From: Gordionus sp. m RMFG-2023
Lineage: Eukaryota > Nematomorpha > Gordioida > Chordodea > Parachordodidae
DNA: 64,000 bases
Assembly: GCF_954871325.1 (NCBI RefSeq)
Contig: NC_088776.1
Span: 12,400,052 to 12,464,051 of the forward strand
Direction of reading: 5' to 3'
This document shows positions 1 to 12,300 of this stretch, piece after piece. Position 1 is the first letter of the stretch; each line of letters opens with the position of its first letter. The notes under the pieces are model-generated. The model was not told the DNA's origin. It made no database searches and saw only the letters and a list, made by a program, of their open reading frames with translations. A program made the position numbers and the translations under genes.

Positions 1-32
1 TATTATTAATTTTCATTTGTAAAATATAATAG

Positions 33-883
33 ATATAAAGGTACCAATTGTTTACAATTCCGATTTTAAAACTCACTCAATATTTATGGAATATTTTCCT
101 AATGCTATAACAGTAAAAGATGCATTTAATAAATTCAATATTGATAATGATAAAATTGGTATTGAAAGATTGGGAAATATATTAGGACATACAATAGGTT
201 TATTTACATAAACCTAGCCAATATATATTAATATTTCAATGCAAATTAATTCAATAAAGTCTAATTATACAACTTTAATTAATTTTATTTTCAAATGTTA
301 TGCCCTATTAATTTATATCTTATTCTATATTATTTGTTTTAAAACTATGAATAAAGGCAAATTACATAATAATGGAATTATTCATGGAGACCTTACAACA
401 TCAAATTTTTTAATCGAAAACTATAAATATTCTGAAAATCCTAACACCATATCAGAATTAATTACCATTGATTTTGGCTTGAGTAGATTTTTTGATTCTT
501 CACAAAATGTTTTTATTTCATCAATCTTAGAAGATAAGGCAGTTGATCTCTATGTTCTTGAAAGAGCTTTTATAAGCACCCATTCAGACTTGACTGATAT
601 AATGGAAAATGTCATATTAAAAGCTTATATTTCTGAAGTTGATAATAATTTTGGTAATATCAAAAAATCAAACCCAAATCTTCTTGTTGACAATATTCTT
701 CAAACTCAATTGAATACAAATTTAAATGACAATGAAAGTGATATTAGTGATGATGAAATCATAATTAATGATAAACTTAATAAAAGCATCAATTATAACA
801 CAAATAAAACTGCTTCTTCATTTATTTTCAAAAAATTAGCTGAAGTAAGACTAAGGGGAAGAAAAAGAACAATGGTTGGATGA
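33..883 (+). CDS. TP53RK: TP53RK/Bud32 (PRPK) atypical kinase, 3' part
   Basis: This is the kinase/ATPase subunit of the EKC/KEOPS complex, which supports t6A modification of tRNA. Two exons are visible, 33-197 and 357-883, joined by a 159-nt GT-AG intron in matching phase (I-G-K-L-H across the join). The first exon begins after an AG at 31-32, so the N-lobe lies left of the window. Visible motifs are the catalytic loop IIHGDLTTSNF, the metal-binding ITIDFGLSRF, the EDKAVDLYVLERA segment and the diagnostic C-terminal tail RLRGRKRTMVG. Between the helical C-lobe and that tail lies an extra acidic, Asn/Asp-rich stretch of roughly 60 residues (about 680-810) that the human protein lacks. AATAAA lies 60 nt after the stop. 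The family call is very secure; the function of the insert is unknown. Confidence 0.95.
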
Positions 884-942
884 TTTTTATATTATTTGAT
901 TATTGTATAATTGTGCAAAGTTTGTTCATTAAATTGTTAATC

Positions 943-948
943 AATAAA
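943..948 (+). promoter_or_regulatory. Poly(A) signal of TP53RK
   Basis: AATAAA lies 60 nt downstream of the TGA stop, in the right place and orientation for 3'-end formation. Confidence 0.6.
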
Positions 949-1860
949 GATGTAGACCATTATTTATCTAAATTTTTTTTAAAGATTTGAACATAAATAT
1001 ATAAATGTGGTTCAAGAAGATTCTATAAATTAATAACAAATTTTTACACATTTGGGTAAAATGAAGGGGCACTTATGATTCACCTTTTTCATGATTTGAG
1101 CTAAGATTAGTTTAGATTATATGACAAGAGTTAGATTACTATATAGACAAATGTAGCACTATTACAAAAAGATGCCAGACAAAAATGTACTTTATATATT
1201 TTTAAAAATCCAAAATAAAACAACATGGGGTGTAACAATTGTTAATTAATATATTAAAGCTCTGTATGGACCAATACAATGCCAAAAATTTGGGTTGTTC
1301 AGATTCAGATCTTTATTTTAATATTTTATTTTAGAGAAGACAGACTCAGACATTGATAAAAATTATTATTTTCTTAATATTTTTATGAATATTATTTTTA
1401 AGAATAACCATATAATTGTATATTATCATTCAGATATAATTTTTTAGATTTTGTTATGTTTATATCTTTTAACTTTTGTTCAGATATAATAATTTTTATT
1501 GGTTATACAAATGAGAAATCTGCAAAAGCCCATGGGCTGGTCCGAGTAACAGCTGATTTTTTTTTATTTGAGCAGGGCTGGGCAATGTTTCATGAATTCA
1601 AATATTTTATAGAAGTGATAATCAATAAAGTATTGTGTTTTTAATTAACTACTCCCCAATATTATAAAAAGTTGTTTATTTTTGTGTTAATTTAAATAGG
1701 GCTGGGCCAGGCAACTTTAGTGAAAAATTGAAACTAGGCTAGGCATTAACTAAATTCCCATCAGTTCAGCTAGGAATTTTGCTATTTGCAGACATCTAAT
1801 GCAAATAATTATAAAAGAATATTGCGCTAATATTATTATACAGAAAGAAAAGATATATAA
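949..1860. other. Intergenic, no gene recognised
   Basis: AT-rich sequence without a supportable gene. Short GC-richer patches near 1535-1580 and 1695-1740 contain GGGCTGGGC-type strings that resemble hAT ends seen elsewhere in the window, but no paired ends or target duplication were found. Confidence 0.5.
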
Positions 1861-2170
1861 AAGACCTGCAAACCTGGACCCTAATCCCTGCCCAGAACTT
1901 CTTAAGAAATTAAAAATACTAGCTGGGCCGATATAAGGAAAAAATTATGTTTATATCTAATAATCAGTTGCAAAATTTAGAAAATCATGTAAATAGCGTT
2001 TAATAATTGATTGCTCATTTTTTTAATCTCCCTTATAATTTTGAAAATACAGCCAAAATTATATAAAATAACGAAAGGCGGATTTTAAAATATCCCGGGC
2101 TTGGCCTGAAAATGATAATTTTTTTCAAATCCGAGCTTGGCTTAAAATTTTGACCTCTTCAGATGTCTGA
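1861..2170. mobile_element. Non-autonomous hAT-type element, GGCCCGG family (copy 1)
   Basis: It starts with AGACCTGCAAACC and ends with GGTC...CAGATGTCTG, matching the ends of the copies near 26410 and 40054. Patches rich in CCCGGGC and GGCC near both ends flank an AT-rich middle. The flanks ATATATAA and ATATTTAA differ at one of 8 bases, as expected for an old hAT target duplication. No coding capacity. Confidence 0.55.
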
Positions 2171-2579
2171 TATTTAAACCTACTTTTTAGTTTTGTATTT
2201 CAATAATAAAAAAGATTTAAAAAAATTATAATAAAATAAAAACCATTCCTTTTTTTAATTAGCGAATGTAAAATGAATTTAAAAAAGAGGATGGTCAAAC
2301 GATAATGAAAAACTTAGAAGAAAACAATAGGGAAGAAATATAACAATATGAAATCATATAATTGTTAAATTTTTGGGCAAGCGCTATAGACTCGTGTACC
2401 AACACGAGAGTTATATCCCTGTAGATTAAATATCAATATCTTATAATCGTTGACCAAAGAACTTCACCCAGGATTTTTATTCTAATCTGAATGTTTAATT
2501 CAGAGCTAGGTAACAGTCAGACATTTAAGCAAGTCAAGCTGTGACAAGCAATCTGATGATTTATAATCAAATAAAATAA

Positions 2580-4090
2580 AGCAGAGATGAAACAAAACTA
2601 TTCCTGGCGGTGATATTTTGGCATAGAGCAAAGCTGAGCAGTGACACGATGCAGTTGCTCGAAGGTGAAAGAACTGTACCCATCCTAATAAAATAAGTGA
2701 AAGAAGAATGACATGAGCACAACGGCAAGGTGTCCAACTGAGTATGTTTAACCAATGTCATAGGCTCGGCTGTTACGCTGACGATGTAGACCTATATGTG
2801 CGAAAGAGCAACTTGGACTAGGATTTGGAGGATTTAATCCGATACACTAAGAGGAAAATGTAAATGCAGAAACAACTGATTTAAGTAAAGGGATATGTAA
2901 TTTCAATAAATTTATTGAAATATATTATATCATTTAACCTTTGTTCGGATATATTATGATTGATACTAACTACCATGCAAATTATAAAAGAATATTACGT
3001 CAATATTAATATATGAAAAGAAAAGATATATAATTGAGAAATATATTTATACATTTTAGTTTTGTATTTCAATAATAATTTAAAAAATATATACGTTTGA
3101 GAACATACAGAGGGATATGAAGTAATGGGGACTTTAGCTTTCGTATGTTCCCAGATTTTTGCAATACCATGCAAATAATCTTGTGTAACACACTCCTTAA
3201 GGAAGATAATAAGAAATTGGTGACTTACGATTCCATTTGCAAAAGTACAGTAGATTTTAAGGCAAAGCGATCAAGGCATATAAAGAATGCGAAGGTAATA
3301 CCAGGAGAGGAGTGTGTCACACAACATTCCTTAATTTAAGAGATCTCTTGGTTAATGATGGGAAAGAGAACAGAAAAAAACATGCGCCGAGGCTTAAAAT
3401 TTGGAATCTAGTTATGAATATATAAGAACTCTTACTGAAACAAGAACTGTCAAAGCATTTTACATGAACGAAAAGTGAGTTATGATGAAGGTATGGCTGA
3501 AAACAACGGTAAAGTTTGCTATAGGACAAAGAGGCCTCCAAGACAGGGGAAGACATGATGGTTGAACTTGGATACAGAGAATACAATAGAAGAAAAGAAA
3601 ATGTGCTATAAGAGATGACAGAATGTGAAGCCGGAGAGCGATAAAGAGGCGTACAAAATAGCACGAAGTGTCAACAGAATTGTGGTAAAGATGCAAGAAT
3701 TGAAAAGGGGTCAATTCACTATTAATCTGGAAGATGAAGAAAGAAGGAAAAATATGATTCGAATAATCATTAAAAAATGATGAAAGCGACACTGGAAGTA
3801 GTGGCTGCTTAATATGGGAGAAATGTAGATGGAAATATTGTTAATGATGGCAAAGAGATTGAGGAGACGCAGAAGAGGTATATTAAAAAATTATTAAATG
3901 AGGAAAATGAATGGAATTGAGATGCGCGATGTGATGAGCCTGAAGTTTAAAGTTTGGAAAGGGAAAAAAAATAGAAAAGTGTTAAAGAAAATAAGCAACA
4001 GGCCCAGCAAGCATGGTGACTGGCTCTTACCGGCCGATTAATTTCCTGGAGCATGGAATGAAAGTTTTCGAGAGAAAGGACCAAATTTTA
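2580..4090 (+). mobile_element. Decayed LINE (endonuclease/reverse transcriptase type)
   Basis: Fragments of a non-LTR retrotransposon in + orientation. At 2755-2830 an RT active-site block reads CYADDVDLYVRKSN. At 3190-3335 the end of the apurinic-type endonuclease shows KSTVDF...KVIPGEECVTQHS. About 3350-3960 matches the EN-RT linker type in several frames (PRQGK, SDKEAYKIARSV, RRKNM-type pieces). At about 4025-4075 the start of RT reads SYRPINFLEHGMKVFER. The YADD piece lies upstream of the pieces that should precede it, so the copy is rearranged or two copies are abutted. Many stops and frameshifts; long dead. The fragments resemble the craniofacial-development-protein-2-like (RTE-related) group, but the clade is inferred. 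Confidence 0.78.
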
Positions 4091-4807
4091 TTAATTTATA
4101 AAATATATATTTTCTCTACCCCATATCTGGCTACCCTTTAACCTTAATTTCATCCACATGGTTGATTCCTCAATCCAGATTTGTAACATACTAGTTACAC
4201 CTGACACATGATATTTTTTTTATCATCAAATTAATATAAAAAAGAATAGTTTTCATTTTAGGGAATTTTTGTCCAGAGTATTTTGTTCTATTGCCCTTTT
4301 TTTAGTTTATAAATTTCCTAACCAAAACACGTTTTTTTAATTGTTTTATTATCTAACACAACATGCAAGTATAATCTTAAATTGTAATCATGTAAACAAT
4401 AAAAATCCCTCCCTGTCCTAAACACCTTGTAAAAAATTTAAAATGGGTTATTTTTACCTGGTATCTTTTTGCCTGCGACATTTCTATCAGATAATACCCG
4501 AGCTGCCATTTTCATAACGAAATATAATTGTATTGAAAATTAGAAAATTTTATTTTTCTTTGACTATTTTTATGTTGACTTTATATCAAAATTTTGTTAA
4601 TATTTTTAGTTTATAAAATTAATATTTAGAAGAAAAATAATCTATGCTAAACAAAGCAGTAGTAAAACCCTTTTTCTAAAAACATATTAAAACTTTAAAT
4701 ATAGATAATTTCATGTCATTATAAAAGGATTAAACAAGTATTAGCAGAGGCATATTTACCAAATTTAAATCGAATTAACACTAACAGAAACTTAAATGAA
4801 TGATTGT
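4091..4807. other. Intergenic, nothing recognised
   Basis: AT-rich spacer between the LINE remnant and the 3' end of the BTB gene. I see no reading frame, repeat or RNA gene that can be supported. Confidence 0.5.
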
Positions 4808-4813
4808 TTTATT
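4808..4813 (-). promoter_or_regulatory. Poly(A) signal of the BTB-BACK gene
   Basis: AATAAA on the minus strand about 70 nt after the stop codon at 4883. Confidence 0.5.
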
Positions 4814-4882
4814 GTTATTCATATCCCAATTTAACAGACTTGTAATCGAAATAATGATAATTTCAAAATGGTGTTCAATCAT

Positions 4883-6656
4883 TTAATGGAATAAACCTTC
4901 ATCGCTGAATCTATCGAATTGCGACGAAGTGTCGAAACTTATCTTATAAACTTTGGCCTTTTGGTCCCAAAATTTGGCTTCTTCCAATGGATTAAATTTC
5001 TCGTGGCCATTGCCTTTAACAATTTTTCCGGATATTTTCTTATCCCCCCTGGAGCGGGAATCATTAAGCAAATCGTTCCAAAATGGATCTTCCTTCGCAC
5101 AATCGAATTTGAAAATATCTTTATCGACCGACCCACATTTCGAATCACCCCTACCTACCATTTTATCTTCTTTAAGGGTAGAATGCGCATATTTGATTTT
5201 ATTGTAATTATCGTTAAAATTTGTGCCTTCTCTAAAATGTTCATATGAGCCAGAAACATTCGCTGGCTTGTAATAATCTACTATGTTAACTATTTCACTC
5301 GATTCTCCCGTGTATATGTAGTCGTTATTATGGATATCCCTGTATCCGATTAGCTTGACTTTCTCTTCGGGTCTCCTATTATCTATAATTTGATGCTTGT
5401 TCATGGTAGGCTCTTTTAAGGTTTCATATTGAAATTGTTTGTCCACCGAAGTTTTTATAGGAGTAGTTTCTAAAGCAAATCTATATAACTCTCGCTTCTC
5501 ATACGCATTTTCATTTTCTTCTATAATTTTGCACCTTAAGAAATATCGTATAAAAATGATTTAATGATTTTTGCAAATATATATACCAATTAGAATATAG
5601 CATCATTTCTCTGCATTCTTTTATTTCGAACAACTTCGGGGAATATCGGATACAAAAAATTCTCTCATCTATCGATAAATTTGTCAATTTTAAATTCGAC
5701 ACTAAGCGTAACACCACATCTTCATCATCAACCTTATTTCCTTTGAGCCATTTAACGATGACAATGAAAGCTTCTTTCTTAACCAAATTTGAAAAAATAA
5801 AAAATGGCAGTCATTTCGTTCTTATATAAATATGAATATCTAATACAGTCTCTAAGATTGGTAAACCGCTTAATAGAACTATAAATAATATTTTATAAAT
5901 GAAACCTGTCATAGGGGTTTAGTACATTTTCGCTTAATTTTTAAAACTTAAATCATTTATATATTTTTTTTTTAAATTTCAAAACTCCATGTTTTGTCGG
6001 AATAGTATTCCATCTTATTTCAGAAAATAAGTTTTGAAAATTAGTCAAAAGCCAGTCAGTTAAGCATAAACAAGAATTTGCTATACGATACTAAAAAAAA
6101 ATATTACCTCACTGTGCTCTCTTTTTCGGTGTTTTAATATGGTTAACAAGATATGACACGGTATATCTATGAATCTGTAATATTTGCTGAATTCTTTGAA
6201 ATTATTCGCGAAAATTACACAGTAATGTTCGAGCATATCAGAATCGGAGGCTTCTGATGCCGTAAGTATGTACTTGTATATTTGTTTTATATCGATCAAA
6301 TTGGAAAAGTTTGATTCCAAATATTTGATAAGCAAATTTATCTTTAATATCATAGCGTTTTCGTATATAGTTCTAACCTCTTCATCAGATGTTAAAGGGG
6401 GCAGTTCGCCCTTGTACATAAATTGAATTATTAAGTAGAAATTGTTGGCTGATACATTAAAAGCGTGAGGTATATATATGTGATCGTTGTCGATGTTTTG
6501 TAAATTTTCCTTAAAATATTGACTATAAAATCCGAGCACTACTTTATGAGCCATTATACGAATAAAAGATTTCGAATAAAAATCTGTAATGAAAACCGTT
6601 ATATCGGGTAAGTCAGGCTTGTCGTATTTCCATAATGTGTGAAAATAATTATCCAT
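4883..6656 (-). CDS. BTB/POZ-BACK domain protein without kelch repeats
   Basis: Three exons on the minus strand: 6656-6108, 5777-5587 and 5534-4883, with introns of 330 and 52 nt and agreeing phases, giving 463 aa. The ATG at 6656 opens directly into the BTB fold: PDITVFITD, then AHKVVLGFYSQYFKENL and the YKGELP turn (residues about 15-100). A BACK domain follows across the first intron (HSE-KEAFIVIVKWLKGN, about 105-245). The last 215 residues are Lys/Asp/Asn-rich, carry no kelch blades and match nothing I recognise. BTB-BACK proteins commonly act as substrate adaptors of cullin-3 ubiquitin ligases; that role is inferred from the family. The gene looks intact and AATAAA follows the stop. Confidence 0.88.
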
Positions 6657-9322
6657 GTTTACAGATCTTCATGTTATTTTATTATAAAAGAACGTGCTAA
6701 TACTTTTTATATAAGCCATTCTATTTAAATTTTAAAATAAATTCTTGTAAGATAATTAGTTTCATTAATTATAAGATCATTTAATAATTAATAGGGGGTA
6801 ATAATTTCTTTTTAATAGGATTTTTTATAAAAATTTGAATAATATACCACAAATGAAAATTGTTTAGAGAAAAAGTTACTACCCGTAGCAAAACTGTGAA
6901 ATAAAATTACTTATACTAAACTATTATTAAAATTAAAAAATAGCGGCAAGTGAATTTTATATCATAGCCTAGTTGAAAACATTTTAAAAATATGAATTAA
7001 GGATTTTATAGTATACCTGCTAGCATTCTATTAAAGTTAATAAACAGTGATCAGTATAGTTTTTTCTTAGTGGAATTTAATTTAATCTTATTACAGTTTA
7101 CTAGATAGCAGAGTTGTCAATATAGATGTTTATGTTATTCATAAGCGCAAACAATTCTTTTCAGTGTTAGTCAAAATACTCTTTAATGTAAAAATATGCT
7201 TTAAAAGATAAACGGAAGATGATATACTGATTAAAATTTTGAGAATGCTTGTCTACTAAAAGCGAAATAATTATTTATAATCATTTAGTTAAATTAATTT
7301 TTATATATAAATATAATATTAAACTGCATTAAAAAAAATGTTTATCACTTCAAAATTTGAGAGTTTTAACAATAAATTCCCATTTTCATGTATGTAAACC
7401 TTGCATGTTCAAATATTAAAGTATCTTAAATGTATCTTGGGGAAATTCTATCTATCTCTAGATGCAATTTTAAGAGTGTATATCTAGATACCCTTTTAAA
7501 TCATCTATTATCTAGATACATTTAAAAAGTATCTTTTAATAACTCTACTGGATATATTTTATTATAACCTCAAATTTCATTCTGTATTAAATAATGAAAG
7601 AGATGTTTTATGATTGTCGTTGGTTCCCAAAAAATTGGCAACAAAAAAATAATTGTCAAGCCCAATAATTGCCCGACCTCCCCCTACATTTAAAATTTTT
7701 TCTTTCCTTTTAAAAAATCTTATTTTTTTTAAAAAAAATTAAAATTAAGTTAATAAGAACAATTACTACCCAAAAATATTTTTTTTCACACATATTTTTA
7801 TTCCAAATAGTCTCGCTAGCTAGTTTTAAATAAAGGCACCATGTTTTTAAAAAACGTCATTATGTTCTGAAAAATTACACAATGTGACTAAAAAAATAAG
7901 ATATATATTTTAATTTATGAATTTTTTTTTCATTGTAAAAATGAAAGTTAAGCGCATTTTTATATGGTTAAATAAAAAATCCTTAATTTTTTAGGCCTAA
8001 TTTTAAAAGACTTTAAGCCCAGCAGTGCCCTATTTATTAAATCTATAAGCTGGGAGGAAGCTCAAACCAATTCGGACCAATTTTCTGGGTTCTACCTAAG
8101 TAACAAATTTTTTACGCCCCCATACCTTCCCCTAAATCTTATTCGAATACTGGATATTCACGCACAATTAAAATGTTAGGATTAATTTTGATCCTAAATT
8201 CTCTTTAGTAGTTTTATTTTTAAATTATGCACATTAATTTTTCAAAGACTTTTATTACAACAGATTGTTTTATTCTTAAATTTGTTATTTTATTTCTATT
8301 TTTTCCTTGAGATTTGTTTCAGCAGTTGTTATTTTGGGCGAGATTTTTTCCCTATTACCGTAAAAATTAATGTCCTTTTCTCTGAATAGAGTTCAGAATT
8401 AAGAACAAAAATTAAGTCTAGCTAGAATACATCCTTACTTTTTAAAACTTCAAAGGATAAGTAAAGTATTTCAATTCTCAGTAAAAAAAGGAGTCATAAA
8501 TTGTAATTAAGATATTTCATAAAACGAGTTTAAAACGACTCGAATAAATTATAACGGTTTCCTTCTAATGATTTTTTATACCGGCTCAGCGTCTGCATGA
8601 CAGAACATTCAATGGAAGCAAACTCCCCTTAAAAATATATATCTACCCTCCCCCCCCCCCTCCATATAAAAAATCTCCACATTCGGCAGCGATATTTTTA
8701 AGTTATTAACAATTTTTTAGTTGTGTTGGTAACCCCTATTTTAAAATGAACAATTTAAATTATCAATACTACTAATACAAACTATCAAATTATGAGTGTG
8801 ATTGAATTATTTTTTATAACATATGATTTAAACAATTATCTCATTTACGATGAATGCATTATTATAGTGTATTGTATTGTTTGTCATGAATATGGGTTTG
8901 CTGATAGAATACCTAACCCTCTTAAGCTATATTAAAATATATCAATAAATTATTAAGATATAATTTTTGTTTGAAAAATAATGACAATGATTATATGAAA
9001 ATATATAAACATTTGATTGATGTTTAGCAATAAATATATTATAATAGGTCTATAAGTATCAAATTAATTTTTACAACAATATATTTTGCTCTATTTCGAA
9101 ATTTTAATTGATAACCCCTCAATAGATTTATTTTCCCCAGTCTCCCTTAGATGTATACCCCTTACCCCTAAAAGATTGAAAACATACTGGATCTACCCCC
9201 TCCCCCACCTCCGCATTATAGACGCTGCACTGGCGATGATTCGCATCTAAAAAAAATGGCCTTTTTATCATTGAATATTATATACATATATTTATTTTAA
9301 AAGCAATTTAATTGGGCAATAT
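6657..9322. other. Long intergenic region, no gene recognised
   Basis: AT-rich DNA without a supportable gene. It holds one copy of the unnamed repeat listed at 7840-8600, C-rich tracts at 8648-8662 and 9170-9215, and a TATCTAGATA-type run of short self-complementary words at 7450-7520. AGCGTCT/AGACGCT words at 8588 and 9214 might be ends of a small element but are not convincing. Confidence 0.45.
7840..8600 (+). repeat. Unnamed interspersed repeat, copy A
   Basis: It aligns in the same orientation with 19870-20600. Clear blocks are GCCC..ATTTATTAAAT near 8030, AGTAGTTTTATTT near 8210 and TTAATTTTTCAA near 8230, in the same order and similar spacing in both copies, at roughly 70% identity by eye. 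No protein and no terminal repeats were identified, so the class is unknown. Confidence 0.6.
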
Positions 9323-9328
9323 TTATTT
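9323..9328 (-). promoter_or_regulatory. Poly(A) signal of the M13-like gene
   Basis: AATAAA on the minus strand about 20 nt after the stop at 9347. Confidence 0.55.
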
Positions 9329-9346
9329 TATGATATAATAATTATA

Positions 9347-12300
9347 TTAAAAAAGTCCCATGCATGATTTTTCCTTAGCTTGAGTAAGTTGTTCGCATTT
9401 ATAACTAGTCAAAAATGGCTTATATTCCTTGAGCGTTGCAATAACCCTTTAAACATAATTTCGGGATTACAATTATATAAATTAATAAATTATTACCTGT
9501 ATTTATCTAATAACCTATCATCGATAACTTTCGCTACTTGATTTGGGATTACATGGCAATACAACTTTAAAGTAATGTTATTTTATATATTTTTTTTAAA
9601 ATTAAAACTTGAACAAAGGCTCTAAAAAATAGCTGATCCTCTTCTTGTTTCACTTTATCCATATTGATTCTATTCATGGTCTAAATAGATTTCATTATTT
9701 AACCTGAAAAAAATTAATAAGATAGTATAATACTTGAAAAGCTATCTTCATTCCTTCATTATCAGCAATATATTCCACTATCTCATTTGGCAAAACCTTA
9801 ATACGATATATGAAAAGAAATATGAGATTGTTTAATTACTCTCAGGTAGGGCGGATTTTTTTCGAAGGGTATAGTTTCGTTTTAAATCCTTTTTGACGGG
9901 GATGATAAAACATCGTTTTGGTTAATTTAAAAAACATTTTTTAAAAATAAATACTTGCTAGTTAAATTTACTTTATATAATTATAATTCGTATTACGATG
10001 ATGACAAAAACCAATACTAAATTATTTGAAATTTACAAATCGAATATATGATATATTATTATTCAATTGAGGCCTAGCCTTAGATAAGATTTAATTGAAA
10101 AAATTTCATTCTAAAGAGGGGGGGGGGAGGGTTTGTCCAAGGATCATTGTGATACTACTTTGCATTGGTATTTTTGGGATATGAGCATACGTGCTCCAGT
10201 TAAAATATATTTTGACCTTTTTAAAGATTTATAAATCATGACTGAGTGCTGAACGATGTTCCTGTGAATATTTACAATGGATTTAATTTTTAGGTGGAAT
10301 GGCATAACTGAGAATCCAAACTGAGTGATTTAAAAGTCGTAATTGTTCCCATGATAATTGTGGACCAACATTGGAACTTGAAATAACTTTGAGCTACTTG
10401 TAGCCAAGGGATTTTGAAAGATTACGTCTATCTTCTAATTGCCCATTCGATAAAAGGTATGCTACGAAACTAGTAATTAATTGGCATACCAGTCATTTTG
10501 TAGAAATAAAATAGGTTCAGCTGAAGAAATATAATTGTATCTATTTTCTCGGGGCTAAATAAATCTCCGTTTATGTCTCTGGTGATGGGATTGAGGTGAG
10601 TTGGATTTAGTTATACAATTTTTTATCCTCATCATTTAATTTAAGTATTTTAGTTCACACCATAGAAGATTAAATGAGAGTCTTATATTTTAATTGTAAT
10701 ATTACAAGGAAAATAGTGTTTAATATATCTTGTATTAATGGAAGATTATAAATATTTAAATCTTACTATCATTTTAAAGTTCTAAAATGGATTGTTTTAA
10801 CCGTCCCAATTCTTATCTATTTCCATTTTTGTGGATAAAGTTCCCTGACAGCCCCCGAGTTTAATTAGGTTAGGTTCAATGCCTTTTTTTAAAGTAAATA
10901 ATTTTTAATTAGTTAAATATAAAGTAAATAAAAGTATATACTCAGTATTATTCATTTCTTATATAATTTATTTTTTTACCTTGACGCCCCCTTTTTCCGT
11001 ATAGTTAGAATATTCATTAGATAAACACGTGACCCTTTCGAAAAACTTTTTTTTATCCTCATCATTTTCATGGGGGCTTTGATCAACTATAGAGAATCGT
11101 ATGGTTGGGTAAAAAATATTTATAGACAAGATATAATTATCTTAGTTTCTTCTGTTCCTTCATTTTTAATGTGTTTTTCCCAATCATTACATTTTTAGAA
11201 GCTCCTTTTCTATCCGGTTGGCCTAACAAGATTCTAAATTAACTGAGACACAAAAGGGGTACATACAACCCTTATTTTAAATTAAAAAATATTTTTTAAA
11301 AAAACTAGCAATATCACCCAAATTATATAATACAAAAATAGCCATTTTTTTTAAATTTCATTTATTTAATTCCAATATTCCACATAGAATATTAATCTTA
11401 AGAAATTGTTTTAACAATATCATCTAAATATTATTATGCAACAAAATATAAATATTTTTTAAAATATGAAAACTAGTATATATATATATATAGTGTTAGT
11501 AAATCGATCCACTTGAAAGACTCTAAAATATTCTAGAGGGGCTATTTGGCTAAATTTAGCCTCAAGACTGATGCCAAAAAGCGCCTTGAACTTTGCTGAG
11601 CAACCTCACATAGCACTTATTTCTGCTAAGCAGTCTCAAAGAGCTAATTAATTATATTTTGTTTCAGCCTCGAGATGCTTACTTTTTGTCTGAAGGTAAA
11701 ATATTTTTAAAAATAATCCCTCACCACTTCTTACTTGCATTTCTTTTTTAGTCCATTCTTAACTTCATTCATCTCCTTTGATTAATGTTATAACATTTTT
11801 ATATTTATAATATATTAATATTACTCACTTGTATTATAAATCGAGTGATAAATTTCATGAGACAGGACTAAACCTATTCGAGAATATTTCAACGCACTGA
11901 AATAATAAAAATAACTTTTATTTAATACACATTTCAATAGATTTAAAACCTTGGGAACTTTGAATTATAAAGCGGCTCTTGGAGAAATCCTGGATATACA
12001 TCTAAATGTTATCATAAAAAAAGTTAGCATATATTTCCCAAAGATAAGTAAAATAAATTAAACAAATTTTAGGAAAAACTTTGATGGGAAAAACTTTTCA
12101 GGTGTATACTACATAACGTTGAAATATTCGTCTATCGTTAATTTTCGCAATGAATTTTAAATAAAAAAAAACATGAACACACAATTAAATTATTATATGA
12201 GTCTTACATCCCCGTATATTCAAAATTATACTCCAGAGTCCTGATGTATTAAAAAACATTTAATTTTGTTCAACTAATTGATCTTTATTTTAAATAGTAA

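Noticed and set aside
3317-3792. Minus-strand frames of about 110 residues
   Set aside because: They are antisense to the LINE endonuclease-RT linker and show no domain.
4919-5248. Plus-strand frames opposite the BTB-BACK gene's third exon
   Set aside because: They are antisense shadows of a phased, intact exon.
8587-9227. Possible small transposon between AGCGTCTGCATGA and ATTATAGACGCT
   Set aside because: Only a few bases match as inverted ends, the neighbouring C-rich words are in direct orientation, and there is no target duplication.
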